Positions 44,593 to 53,346 of a stretch of 64,000 nt of DNA are shown piece after piece. The DNA is from Roseomonas sp. CECT 9278 (GTDB lineage Bacteria > Pseudomonadota > Alphaproteobacteria > Acetobacterales > Acetobacteraceae), in contig NZ_CAKKLX010000010.1 in the NCBI RefSeq assembly GCF_918698155.1, positions 1 through 64,000 of the forward strand, written 5' to 3'. The notes beneath the pieces were generated by a model. It searched no databases. It saw nothing but the letters and a program-made list of their open reading frames with translations, and was not told the origin of the DNA. Position 1 is the first letter of the stretch. The number at the start of each line of letters is the position of its first letter. Both the position numbers and the translations under genes were made by a program.

Positions 44593-46893
44593 ATGAGCGC
44601 CGAGACGACGGAATTCCGGCCGCACAGCTCGCATTGGGGGGTCTTCACGGCGGCCCTGCGCGACAACGAACTGGTGGTGCGCCCGCATCCGGGGGACCCG
44701 GACCCCAACGAGATCCTGCAGAATTTCCCGGCCGCGCTGAGGCACCCCGCGCGGGTCACCCAGCCCATGGTGCGGCGCGGCTGGCTGGAGCGCGGCGCGG
44801 GCCCGGACCGCGCGCGCGGCCGGGACGACTTCGTCCCGATGTCCTGGGATGCCGTGCTGGACCTGCTGGGCGGGGAGCTGGCGCGCATCCGCGACACGCA
44901 CGGGCCGGGCGCGGTCTTCGGCGGGTCCTACGGGTGGTCGAGCGCCGGCCGCTTCCACCACGCGCAATCGCAGGTCCACCGCTTCCTGAACTGCGCCTTC
45001 GGCGGCTATGTCGCCTCGGTGAATTCGTACAGCTCGGGCGCGGCCTCGGTGATCGTGCCGCATGTCCTCGGCAACTATGAATCGCTGACCAAGCACAACG
45101 TCACCTGGGACCAGGTGGCCCGGCACACCGAGGTGGTGCTGGCCTTCGGCGGCATGGCGCTGAAGAACGCCATGGTCGCCGGCGGCGGCATCAGCGAGCA
45201 TGTCGAACGCCCGGCCATGCAGGCGGCCCGCGCGCGCGGCTGCGACTTCATCCTGGTCGGCCCGCTGCGCGGCGACCTGCCCGACGAAGCCGGCGCCGAG
45301 TGGGTCGCCAATATCCCCAACACCGACACCGCGCTGATGCTGGCGCTGGTGCACACGCTGGTGACGGAGGGGCTGCACGACCAGGCTTTCCTCGACCGCT
45401 TCACCGTCGGCTGGCCGGTCTTCGAACGCTACCTGCTGGGCGCGGCCGACGGCCAGCCGAAGGACGCAGACTGGGCGGCGCCGATCACCGGCGTCGCGGC
45501 CGAGCAGATCCGCGCCCTGGCGCGCCGCCTGCACGGCCGCCGCGTCCTGGTGACCGTGGCGCATGCGCTGCAGCGCGCAGAACATGGCGAGCAGCCGGTA
45601 TGGATGGGCGCGGTGCTGGCGGCGGCGCTCGGCCAGATCGGCCTGCCGGGCGGCGGCTACGGCTATGCGCTCGGCGCCATCGGCTACTACGGCCGCCGCG
45701 GCAATGCGGTGCCGGGCCCGACCCTGTCACAGGGGCGCAACCGGCACGGCAACTACATCCCGGTGGCGCGCATCGCCGACATGCTGCTGAACCCCGGCGC
45801 GACGTATCGCTACAACGGCCAGACCCGCACCTATCCCGACATCCGGCTGGTCTATTGGGCGGGCGGCAATCCCTTCCACCACCACCAGGACCTCAATCGC
45901 CTGCGGGAGGCCTTCGCGCGCGTCGACACGCTGGTGGTCCACGAACTCGCCTGGACCGCGACGGCGCGCCACGCCGACATCGTCCTGCCCGCGACCATGA
46001 CGCTCGAGCGCGAGGATATCGGCTACAGCTCGCATGATCCGCTGATGGTGGCGATGCACCGAATCGTGCCGCCGCATGGCGAGGCGCGGGACGACTACGA
46101 CATCTTCGCCGCCCTCAGCCACCGCCTGGGCAGCGAGGACGCCTTCACCGAGGGCCGCACGACCCGCGAATGGCTGCGGCATCTGTATGAACGCACGCAG
46201 CAGGGGCTGCGCGACCAGGGCCTGCCGGCGCCCGACTTCGAGGCGTTCTGGACCGCCGGGACGCTCCGCCTGCCGCAGGGCCCGGATGATGGCGGCCCCT
46301 GGCGCGCCTTCCGCGAAGACCCGGACGAGAACCCCCTGCCGACGCCGAGCGGGCGCATCGAGATCTTCTCGGAGACCATCGCAGGCTTCAACGAACCGAC
46401 CTGCCCCGGTCACCCGACCTGGCTGCCGCCGGAGGAAATCCCCGCCGGCGCCGCGCCGCTGCACCTGGTGGCCAACCAGCCGGCGACGCGGCTGCACAGC
46501 CAGCTCGATTTCGGCGGCCACAGCATCGCGTCGAAGCGGCGCGGCCGGGAGGTCGCCGCGATGCATCCGGCGGATGCGGCGGCGCGCGGCATCGGCGATG
46601 GCGACGTGATCCGGCTGTTCAACGACCGCGGCGCCTGCCTGGCCGCCGTGCGGCTGACCACGGACATCCGCCCCGGCGTGGTCCAGCTGGCCACGGGCGC
46701 GTGGTACGATCCGCAGGACCCGCGGGACGACAAGCCGCTCTGCGTGCACGGCAACCCGAACGTGCTGACGCGCGATGCCGGCACCTCGGCGCTGTCGCAG
46801 GGCTGCACCGGCCAGCTCACGGTGATCGAGGTGGAGCGCTTCGCCGGCAACCTGCCGCCGATCCGCGCCTTCGATCCGCCGCAGGGCGGCTGA
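44593..46893 (+). CDS. Molybdopterin-dependent oxidoreductase, BisC/TorA-like
   Basis: A 766-residue molybdenum enzyme of the DMSO reductase family, closest in pattern to biotin sulfoxide reductase and TMAO reductase. VFGGSYGWSSAGRFHHAQSQ near 115 and ASVNSYSSGAASVIVPHVLG near 145, whose Ser is the Mo ligand by family homology, mark the active site; no N-terminal Fe-S Cys cluster is seen. No twin-arginine signal is present, so a cytoplasmic BisC-like enzyme is likely. HLVANQPATRLHSQLD near 630 lies in the C-terminal molybdopterin-binding domain. No dedicated electron partner is next to it. The substrate, an S-oxide or N-oxide, is uncertain. Confidence 0.9.
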   Translation: MSAETTEFRPHSSHWGVFTAALRDNELVVRPHPGDPDPNEILQNFPAALRHPARVTQPMVRRGWLERGAGPDRARGRDDFVPMSWDAVLDLLGGELARIRDTHGPGAVFGGSYGWSSAGRFHHAQSQVHRFLNCAFGGYVASVNSYSSGAASVIVPHVLGNYESLTKHNVTWDQVARHTEVVLAFGGMALKNAMVAGGGISEHVERPAMQAARARGCDFILVGPLRGDLPDEAGAEWVANIPNTDTALMLALVHTLVTEGLHDQAFLDRFTVGWPVFERYLLGAADGQPKDADWAAPITGVAAEQIRALARRLHGRRVLVTVAHALQRAEHGEQPVWMGAVLAAALGQIGLPGGGYGYALGAIGYYGRRGNAVPGPTLSQGRNRHGNYIPVARIADMLLNPGATYRYNGQTRTYPDIRLVYWAGGNPFHHHQDLNRLREAFARVDTLVVHELAWTATARHADIVLPATMTLEREDIGYSSHDPLMVAMHRIVPPHGEARDDYDIFAALSHRLGSEDAFTEGRTTREWLRHLYERTQQGLRDQGLPAPDFEAFWTAGTLRLPQGPDDGGPWRAFREDPDENPLPTPSGRIEIFSETIAGFNEPTCPGHPTWLPPEEIPAGAAPLHLVANQPATRLHSQLDFGGHSIASKRRGREVAAMHPADAAARGIGDGDVIRLFNDRGACLAAVRLTTDIRPGVVQLATGAWYDPQDPRDDKPLCVHGNPNVLTRDAGTSALSQGCTGQLTVIEVERFAGNLPPIRAFDPPQGG

Positions 46894-46918
46894 CGCGCGC
46901 CGGCGGATCGCCGCCGCG

Positions 46919-47521
46919 TCAGCGCGCCGCGCCGTTCGGGGGGCGGTCGGCCGAGGGCTCGCCCAGCGAGAGCATCAGCCGGTTCGCCCAGTTGAAGAAG
47001 GATGCGGCCTGGATGATGTCGCTGATCGCGAGGTCATCCATCCCCGCCGCGCGCAGCCGCGCGACATGCTCCGGCCCGAAGGTCATGGGAATGGCGGTCA
47101 GCGCGACCGAGGCCGCGACGATGGCATTCCACCTTTCGCCCAGATCGGCGCCGACGCCTTCCGCCAGCAGCCGGTCCACATCGGCCTCGCGCTTCGCATA
47201 GGTCGCGGCGAAGCGGGCATGGACGGAACAGCAGTAGATGCAGCCGTTGAAGCGCGACACCGCCGCGGCGGCCAGCTCGCGGTCCGCCCGCGGCGCGCCG
47301 GCCTGCGTGTTGTAGAAGATGTCCTTGTCGGTGCGCGTGCGGTGTTCGAGCGCATCCGGGTCGCGCGCCAGCAGGCGGAAGTACTCCGACCTCGCGCGCG
47401 CCGCGTCGATGAGCGCGGCCATGTGCTGCGCCGTCAGCGCGGACTCGGCGAGCGGTTCCACGAACGACACCCAGCCCATCTGCGCGCGGGTGAAGACGTT
47501 CGGAGCGGTGGCATCGGGCAT
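46919..47521 (-). CDS. AhpD-like alkylhydroperoxidase-domain protein (Avi_7169 type)
   Basis: A 200-residue protein with the carboxymuconolactone-decarboxylase/AhpD fold. The redox motif is SRFNGCIYCCSVHARFAA near 91, with Cys-x-x-Cys and the nearby His. The N-terminal TRAQMGWVSFVEPLAE resembles the family named after Agrobacterium Avi_7169, which I recall pairing with the Avi_7170 family; the neighbour fits that. The likely role is peroxide or radical-related, but no substrate is known. The ATG at 47521 begins MPDATAPNVFT. It is the last gene of the minus-strand cluster. Confidence 0.83.
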   Translation of the reverse strand: MPDATAPNVFTRAQMGWVSFVEPLAESALTAQHMAALIDAARARSEYFRLLARDPDALEHRTRTDKDIFYNTQAGAPRADRELAAAAVSRFNGCIYCCSVHARFAATYAKREADVDRLLAEGVGADLGERWNAIVAASVALTAIPMTFGPEHVARLRAAGMDDLAISDIIQAASFFNWANRLMLSLGEPSADRPPNGAAR

Positions 47522-47532
47522 GGTAGGGACCC

Positions 47533-48117
47533 TCAGGGCGTCGCGGCGAGCACGCCGAGGCCGGCGACGACGCGGATCTGGAAGGCCAGGAAGGAGACCA
47601 GCTGCGACAGCGACACGATGCTGTCGTCGGTCCACCCCGCAGCCTTCAGCGGCGGGAAGCGCGACGGCGCGGCATCGCGGGGATGCAGCACCAGGTAGTG
47701 CGCGTGGGCTAAGCCGGCGACGAGCTTCGGGCCGAGCGCCGCGGCAACCTCCGGCGACAGCGCGAAGACCGGGGCGGGCGTGTCCTCGATGCTGAGCGGG
47801 CCGGGCGGGTAGGCGCCGCTCGGCCCCTGCGCGAGGGTCTGCGCGACCGCCGCGGCAACCGCCCGCGCCAGGGCGGCGCCGCCATGCGTGGCCAACGCTT
47901 CGCTGTAGTGGGCGGCGGTGGGCGGCGCCTGGTGCAGCCCGGCGACATAGGCGGCGACCGCGAAGCGTTCGGCGATGCCGAAGTCGCCGGGCGTAGTGGG
48001 GGTCAGCAGGACCTCGTAGCTGCGCTGCGCGTGGGTGCGCGCGACCTTGCGGCCGTCGCGCAGCGCATCCATGCGCGATCCCGGCACGATCCCGACCAGC
48101 GTGTCGATCACATCCAT
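47533..48117 (-). CDS. CMD-domain protein (Avi_7170 type)
   Basis: A 194-residue protein of the CMD family. It begins MDVIDTLVGIVPGSRMDALR, and the rest (SYEVLLTPTTPGDFGIAERF near 33, LPPLKAAGWTDDSIVSLSQLVSFLAFQIR-type C-terminus) follows the family that I recall as Avi_7170. It lacks the Cys-x-x-Cys of its partner 11 bp downstream. The pair is probably coordinated. The ATG at 48117 is chosen over an earlier start within the Bug receptor's trailer region. Function is unknown. Confidence 0.78.
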   Translation of the reverse strand: MDVIDTLVGIVPGSRMDALRDGRKVARTHAQRSYEVLLTPTTPGDFGIAERFAVAAYVAGLHQAPPTAAHYSEALATHGGAALARAVAAAVAQTLAQGPSGAYPPGPLSIEDTPAPVFALSPEVAAALGPKLVAGLAHAHYLVLHPRDAAPSRFPPLKAAGWTDDSIVSLSQLVSFLAFQIRVVAGLGVLAATP

Positions 48118-48171
48118 CGGTGGTCCGTCCTTCGCTCGATCGTCGTGCCGGGCCGCGCGCGCCACCCGCGG

Positions 48172-49155
48172 CTATTCGGGGCGGATGTTGTGGGCGCGGA
48201 CAACCTCTCCCCACTTCGCCTGGTCGGCCGCGATCTGCCGCAGGAAATCCTGCTGCGACCCGCCCAGCCGCTGCAACCCGTTCTCGACGAAGCGCCGCTG
48301 CACCTCGGGGGCCTGCAGGGCCTTGTTGATCTCCTCGTTCCAGCGCGCGGTCAGCGCGGCGGGCATCCGGCCCGGGGCGACCACGCCGAACCAGTTGTGG
48401 ATGACGAACTGCTCCAGGCCCTGGCGCGAGATCACCGGCAGCTCGGGCAGCAGGGGCGAGGCCTCGGATGCGCCATAGGCGATGGCGCGCAGCCCGCCGC
48501 CGCGGATCTGGCCCATGTATTCCGGCATGTTGCCGAACATCACGTCGACCCGCCCCGCGACGATGTCGAGGATGGCCGGCGCGCCGCCGCGATAGGGCAC
48601 CTGTTCGATCTGCGCGCCGGTCAGCGACATGAACAGCACGCAGGAAAGCTGCTGGCTGGAGCCCGGCCCGACCGTCGCGCAGCGCAGCGTGCGCGGGCGC
48701 TCGCGGCCGATCCGCGCGAGGTCCTGCCAGGTGCGGATCTCGCTGTTCGGGTTCGCCACCAGGATGTTGTAGACTGAGGCGACGTTGGCGATCGCCGTCA
48801 GGTCCGTGTCGACGTTGTAGGGCACCTGCTGCATCTGCGGCGTGATCGCCATGATGCCCATGGACGCCAGCAGGATCGTGTGGCCGTCCGGCGCGGCGCG
48901 CGCGACCTCCTGCGTGGCGATCACGCCGGCGGCGCCGGTGCGGTTCTCGACCACCACGCGCTGGCCGACCTGTTGCGAGAGCTGGTCGGCCAGGATGCGG
49001 CCGAGCAGGTCGGAGGTGCCGCCCGGCGGGAAGGCGTTCAGGAAGCGCACCTCCCGGCTCAGGAAGGGTTGCTGCGCCGTTGCGGGGACTGCCGCGCCGA
49101 TGCCGGCGCAGGCCAGCGCCGCCAGGCCCAGGCGCCGCATGCGTGATATCGTCAT
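48172..49155 (-). CDS. Tripartite tricarboxylate transporter receptor (Bug family)
   Basis: A 327-residue periplasmic solute-binding protein. A signal peptide (LGLAALACAGIGAAVPATAQ) ends near residue 28. FLNAFPPGGTSDLLGRILADQ near 38 and VVVENRTGAAGVIATQEVARAAPDGHTILLAS near 68 are the two Bug signatures. It would bind an organic acid. The permease partners TctA and TctB are not in this window, as is common for orphan Bug receptors. It ends the sugar-acid gene run and lies 34 bp after the enolase-superfamily gene. Confidence 0.93.
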   Translation of the reverse strand: MTISRMRRLGLAALACAGIGAAVPATAQQPFLSREVRFLNAFPPGGTSDLLGRILADQLSQQVGQRVVVENRTGAAGVIATQEVARAAPDGHTILLASMGIMAITPQMQQVPYNVDTDLTAIANVASVYNILVANPNSEIRTWQDLARIGRERPRTLRCATVGPGSSQQLSCVLFMSLTGAQIEQVPYRGGAPAILDIVAGRVDVMFGNMPEYMGQIRGGGLRAIAYGASEASPLLPELPVISRQGLEQFVIHNWFGVVAPGRMPAALTARWNEEINKALQAPEVQRRFVENGLQRLGGSQQDFLRQIAADQAKWGEVVRAHNIRPE

Positions 49156-49189
49156 GTCGTATCCTCCCGTTGCGTGGTGATGGGCGCGG

Positions 49190-50359
49190 TCAGCCCGCGC
49201 GGCCGTACTGCTCCAGAAAGGCCTCGCGCACCGTGATGCCGAGGCCGGGGCGATCGGGGATCGCGACCATGCCGTCCACGACCGGGAAGTCTTCCTCGAT
49301 CAGGTCGTGCAGCATCGGGTTGTGACCCAGCGAGTATTCCAGGATGAAGCCCGCCGATTGCGTTGCCGCGAGATGCAGCCCCGCGGCAAAGGCCGGCGCG
49401 CCGGACCACAGGTGTGGCGCGAGGCGCAGGTTGAAGGCGCTGGCGATCGCGCCGATCCGCATGCCTTCCGTCAGCCCGCCGGCGATGGCGAGGTCGGGTT
49501 GCAGCACATCGGCGCCGCGCAGTTCCGCGATCTCGCGGAAATCGTGGCGGGTGAATTCGCTCTCGCCGGTGCTGATCGGCACGGCGCTGCTGCGGCGGAC
49601 TTCGGCCAGGCCCTGCTTGTCGTCGGCGCTGACCGGTTCCTCGAACCAGAACAGGTCCTGGTCCTCGACCATGCGGCAGAAGGCCTTGGCTTCCGCGACG
49701 GTCCAGGTGCCGTGCGCATCGGCCATCAGCTTGATGTCGGGGCCAAGCGTCTTGCGTGCCGCGCGCACCCGCGCGGCGGATCGCGCGGGCGAGCCATCCA
49801 TCACGCCGATGCGCATCTTCACCGCGCGGAAGCCGGCCTTGTCGCAATAGCCCTGGAGCTGCGCGCCGATATTGGCCTCGTCCGCCCAACCGCCCGAGGC
49901 ATAGGCCGGCATCCGTTCGGCGCGCCTGCCGCCCAGCAGCCGCCACACCGGCACGCCGAGCGACTTGCCCAGGATGTCCCACAGCGCGACATCCACGCCG
50001 GCGATGGCGGAGATCGACAGCCCGCGCCGGCCGAGCTGCGGCAGCACATGGCCCTCCGCCACGGCGTAGCCCTCGCGCGGGGTGTTGTACATGACGTCCC
50101 AAAGGCGCGAGACGTCGCGTGGGTCCTGCCCGACCAGCAGCGGCGCGTAGTCGAGGTTCACGATGGCCGCGAGGCCCGCGCAGGCGGCCGCGCTGCCCAC
50201 GCCCGCCTTGCATTCGCCCCAGCCGGTGATGCCGGCATCGGTCTCGATCCGCACGATCACGGAATCGAAGGAGGTGACGCGGCCGAAATCGCTGGTGTGC
50301 TGCCGGTCATACGGGATCGGCACATGGCACCAGATGGCCTGGATTCGGGTGATCTTCAT
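49190..50359 (-). CDS. Enolase-superfamily dehydratase (mandelate racemase/muconate lactonising group)
   Basis: About 389 residues. FRAVKMRIGVMDGSPA near 180 holds Lys-x-Arg in place of the common Lys-x-Lys; LMADAHGTW, WFEEPVS and ISTGESEF provide the three metal-binding acids (Asp, Glu, Glu). DVLQPDLAIAGG near 285 has the Asp and APHLWSGAP near 310 the His of the mandelate-racemase subgroup, and ILEYSLG near 337 the terminal Glu. Expected chemistry is dehydration of a sugar acid such as an aldonate or aldarate. The start at 50359 overlaps the dehydrogenase stop by 4 bases. Confidence 0.88.
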   Translation of the reverse strand: MKITRIQAIWCHVPIPYDRQHTSDFGRVTSFDSVIVRIETDAGITGWGECKAGVGSAAACAGLAAIVNLDYAPLLVGQDPRDVSRLWDVMYNTPREGYAVAEGHVLPQLGRRGLSISAIAGVDVALWDILGKSLGVPVWRLLGGRRAERMPAYASGGWADEANIGAQLQGYCDKAGFRAVKMRIGVMDGSPARSAARVRAARKTLGPDIKLMADAHGTWTVAEAKAFCRMVEDQDLFWFEEPVSADDKQGLAEVRRSSAVPISTGESEFTRHDFREIAELRGADVLQPDLAIAGGLTEGMRIGAIASAFNLRLAPHLWSGAPAFAAGLHLAATQSAGFILEYSLGHNPMLHDLIEEDFPVVDGMVAIPDRPGLGITVREAFLEQYGRAG

Positions 50360-51357
50360 GCGGCGGCGCCTTCTGCGTGGCCGAGGGCGCGGCGACGCGC
50401 GCGCGATGCCTCCCAGGCCTCGGGATTGAAGAAGTTCAGCGGGCGCAGGCCCGCCAGGATGCGGACGGTATCGGTGGCCGAGACGCGGCTCATGGTCTCG
50501 ACGCTTTCCATCGTCAGCCCCGCGGCATGGGGCGAGAGGATGACATTGGGCAGGCCGCGCAGCGGGTGGTCGGTGGAGAGCGGCTGCGCCCAGTAGACAT
50601 CCAGCGCCGCGCCCCCGATGCGGCCGTCGCGCAGCGCCGCGACCAGCGGTTCCTCCTGCACGACGGGCCCGCGCGCCACGTTCATCAGCCAGGCGGTCGG
50701 CTTCATGCGCGCCAGCATGGCGGCATCGACGATGCCCGTGGTCTCGGCGGTCAGTGGACAGGCGACGGCGATGTAGTCGCTCTCGGCAAACAGGTCGGGC
50801 AGCGTGGCGTAGGCGACATGCGCCGGAAGCCCCGCGGCATGGCGGCGATGGCCCAGCACCCGCATGCCGAAGCCCAGCGCCGCGATGCCCGCCAGCCGCG
50901 AGCCGATATCGCCCACGCCGATGATGCCGAGCGTCTTGCCGCGCAACTCGCGCGCGGTGGCGGAACGCGCGCGCGCCGGCGCCCAGCCCTTGGCGATGTG
51001 GTCGGCATGCATCGCCTCCACATGCCGCGCGGCGGCGAGCATCTGCGCCACCAGGAACTCCGCCACCGCATCGGCATTGGACCCCGGGACGTTGGCGACC
51101 AGCACGCCCTGCGCGGTGCAGGCCTCCACCGGGATCATGTCCACGCCCACGCCATGGCGCACGGCGGCCAGCAGCCGTGGCGCGTGGTCCAGCAGGTCGT
51201 CCGGCAGCTTCTGGCGCACCATCACCGCATCGGCGTCGCGGCACAGCGCGCGCAGCGCATCGGGGCCGGAACCCGACAGGCGCGTGATCTCGTGGCCGGC
51301 CTCGGTCAGGATGCGTTCCGCGATGGGCTCGACCGGATCGGTCAGGGCAACGCGCAT
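50356..51357 (-). CDS. D-2-hydroxyacid dehydrogenase
   Basis: A 333-residue NAD-dependent dehydrogenase of the phosphoglycerate/hydroxyacid type. RHGVGVDMIPVEACTAQGVLV near 69 is the substrate region, GKTLGIIGVGDIGSRLAGI near 142 the NAD motif, and MNVARGPVVQEEPLVAALRDG near 230 the catalytic Arg segment, with Glu and His (ILSPHAAG) after it. It sits between two dehydratase genes with 4-base and 1-base overlaps, so it likely oxidises or reduces the keto acid that one of them makes. The product is inferred, not shown. Confidence 0.9.
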   Translation of the reverse strand: MRVALTDPVEPIAERILTEAGHEITRLSGSGPDALRALCRDADAVMVRQKLPDDLLDHAPRLLAAVRHGVGVDMIPVEACTAQGVLVANVPGSNADAVAEFLVAQMLAAARHVEAMHADHIAKGWAPARARSATARELRGKTLGIIGVGDIGSRLAGIAALGFGMRVLGHRRHAAGLPAHVAYATLPDLFAESDYIAVACPLTAETTGIVDAAMLARMKPTAWLMNVARGPVVQEEPLVAALRDGRIGGAALDVYWAQPLSTDHPLRGLPNVILSPHAAGLTMESVETMSRVSATDTVRILAGLRPLNFFNPEAWEASRARRRALGHAEGAAA

Positions 51358-52496
51358 CAGCCGACCTTCCAGCGCGCGAGCACGTCGCGATCCACCTCGA
51401 TGCCCAGGCCCGGGCCGCCGGGCACCTTCACGATGCCATTCACCTGGCGGATGGGTTCCTGAGCCAGGTGGTCGCGCAGCGGGTTCGGCGTCTGTTCGAA
51501 TTCCAGCATGGGCGGCATGGGGCGGAAGGCCGGGGGCGTATCGGGCAGGGCGGCGAGGAACTGCACCGTGGCAGCGAGACCGATCGCGCTGCCCCAGGCG
51601 TGGGGTACGCATTCCACGCCATGCGCCGAGGCCAGCGTCGCGATCTTGCGGCATTCGCTGATGCCGCCGGCGGCGCAGACATCCGGCTGCACGATGTCCA
51701 TCGCCTTCTTCGCGATGATGTCGCGGAAGCCCCAGCGGGTGAAGTCGTTCTCCCCGCCCGCCACCGCCATGTCGAGCGCGCGCGTCACCTCGACATAGCC
51801 GTCATGGTCCTCGGGGCTGATCGGTTCCTCGAACCACATCAGGTCGAGCGGCTCCATCATGCGCCCCAGGCGGATCGCCTGCGGCACGGTGAAGCAGTGG
51901 TTGGCATCGACGGCCAACTTCACGTCCGGCCCGATCGCGTCACGCACTGCCTTGACGCGGCGGAAGTCCAGCGCCGGGTCGCCCAGCCCGATCTTCATCT
52001 TGATGGCGCGGAAGCCCTGGTCGGCATAGCCGACGGCTTCCTCGACCGCTTCCTCGACCAGGCGATCCATGTCGATGAAATACAGGCCGGTGGCATAGGC
52101 CATGACCTCGGTGCGATGCGCGCCGCCGATCAGCTTGTGGATCGGCTTGCCGACCGCGCGGCCCATGATGTCCCACAGCGCGATGTCGATGCCCGACAGC
52201 GCGGTGATGGCGAAGCCCTGCGCGCCATAGTCCTTGATGCGGTTGTACAGGTCTTCCCACACCACCTCGACGTCGAAGGGATCGCGGCCGATCACGCGCG
52301 GCGCGTACTGCGTCTCGATCAGCGCCTTGTTCACCGCGGCGGGGCCGTAGCATTCGCCCCAGCCGGTGATGCCCTCATCGGTCGCGATCTCGACGATGCA
52401 GGACGACCGCGTGGAATAGACCCAGCCGCGCGCCGAGACGAAAGGCTTGTCCACCTTCGATTGCAGCAGGTGGCAGGTGACGGATGTGACCTTCAT
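51357..52496 (-). CDS. Enolase-superfamily dehydratase, mandelate-racemase subgroup
   Basis: About 379 residues. FRAIKMKIGLGDPALDFRR near 163 has the Lys-x-Lys base; LAVDANHCF near 195, WFEEPISPEDHD near 220 and AVAGGENDFTR near 244 give the metal acids. DIVQPDVCAAGGISECRK near 268 carries Asp, CVPHAWGSAIG near 294 the His, and LEFEQTPNPL near 325 the Glu. The set is complete and canonical, so the enzyme is likely active on a sugar acid. The ATG at 52496 overlaps the regulator's stop by 4 bases. Confidence 0.92.
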   Translation of the reverse strand: MKVTSVTCHLLQSKVDKPFVSARGWVYSTRSSCIVEIATDEGITGWGECYGPAAVNKALIETQYAPRVIGRDPFDVEVVWEDLYNRIKDYGAQGFAITALSGIDIALWDIMGRAVGKPIHKLIGGAHRTEVMAYATGLYFIDMDRLVEEAVEEAVGYADQGFRAIKMKIGLGDPALDFRRVKAVRDAIGPDVKLAVDANHCFTVPQAIRLGRMMEPLDLMWFEEPISPEDHDGYVEVTRALDMAVAGGENDFTRWGFRDIIAKKAMDIVQPDVCAAGGISECRKIATLASAHGVECVPHAWGSAIGLAATVQFLAALPDTPPAFRPMPPMLEFEQTPNPLRDHLAQEPIRQVNGIVKVPGGPGLGIEVDRDVLARWKVG

Positions 52497-53245
52497 GAGG
52501 CGGCTTTTCCCCCGGGCTGGCGTTGCAGCAATTCGTGCCAATAGGCTTCGGTCGATTGCAGATGGGCGCGCATCAGGCCGGCCGCGGCGGCGGCATCGCC
52601 GGCGCGGATCGCGGCGGCCATGGCCTCGTGCTGGCGCTGCGCCTCGGGCGCGCGGCGGCCATCGGCGAAGTAGTGCCAGCGCCGCGTGCGCGACAGCAGG
52701 TAGAAGGAATTCACCACCCGCCGCAGCACGCTGTTGCGCGTGGCGGCGGCGACCGCCAGGTGGAATTCGGCATCGCAGGCGGCGAAGTTCTCGCCCGCCG
52801 CGACAGCCTGGCGCCCCGCACCCAGCGCCGCGTCGATGCGCGCCAGGTCGTCATCGCGGCGCCGCAGGCCCGCCAGTTCCGTCCCCTGCACCTCCAGGAT
52901 CCGGCGCATCTCGATGAGTTCGGAAACTTCCGCCTCATCCAGCGGCACGCCGAGGTCGGCGCGCAGCACCAGCGCATCGAGGCTGCCGTCGCGATCCACG
53001 GCGCGCAGGTAGATGCCGGAATTCGGGCGCCGCTCGACCAGCCGCACGGTCTCGAGCACGGCGATCGCCTCGCGGATCGCGTTGCGGCCGACCTCGAAGC
53101 GCTCGGCCAGTTCGCGTTCGGAGGGCAGGCGCTCGCCCGAGGTCAGGCGGCGTTCCGCGACGAAGGCGAGGATGCGCGCGACCAGGTCCGACCGCTCATC
53201 CTCGCGCCCGATCCGTCCTGCGATCGCCGTGTGTGCTGGCGGCAT
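52493..53245 (-). CDS. FadR-family (GntR) transcriptional regulator
   Basis: About 250 residues. The winged helix includes RLTSGERLPSERELAERF near 34 and EVGRNAIREAIAVLETVRLV near 52, typical GntR text; the C-terminal FCD ligand-binding domain has DAEFHLAVAAATRNSVLRRVV near 157 with conserved Asp and His residues that bind metal or effector. The longer frame to 53296 would translate across two operator-like palindromes, so the ATG at 53245 is preferred. It probably represses the adjacent sugar-acid genes and itself. Confidence 0.9.
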   Translation of the reverse strand: MPPAHTAIAGRIGREDERSDLVARILAFVAERRLTSGERLPSERELAERFEVGRNAIREAIAVLETVRLVERRPNSGIYLRAVDRDGSLDALVLRADLGVPLDEAEVSELIEMRRILEVQGTELAGLRRRDDDLARIDAALGAGRQAVAAGENFAACDAEFHLAVAAATRNSVLRRVVNSFYLLSRTRRWHYFADGRRAPEAQRQHEAMAAAIRAGDAAAAAGLMRAHLQSTEAYWHELLQRQPGGKAAS

Positions 53246-53261
53246 GGTGTGGCCGTCCGAA

Positions 53262-53288
53262 TTGGTCCTACCAAATTGGTAGGGCCAA
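53262..53288. promoter_or_regulatory. Two tandem FadR-type operator palindromes
   Basis: TTGGTCCTACCAA (53262-53274) is an exact inverted repeat TTGGT-CCT-ACCAA, and TTGGTAGGGCCAA (53276-53288) is the same with one mismatch. The two together also form a larger palindrome centred near 53275. The TTGGTnnnACCAA type agrees with known FadR-subfamily operators. They lie between the divergent regulator and the third enolase-superfamily gene, so one protein could regulate both sides. Confidence 0.85.
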
Positions 53289-53346
53289 TTTGACATCGGC
53301 TCAAGGGGCTTGCAGCGTCGTGCCTCGCAGCATGGGGACGGAACGC

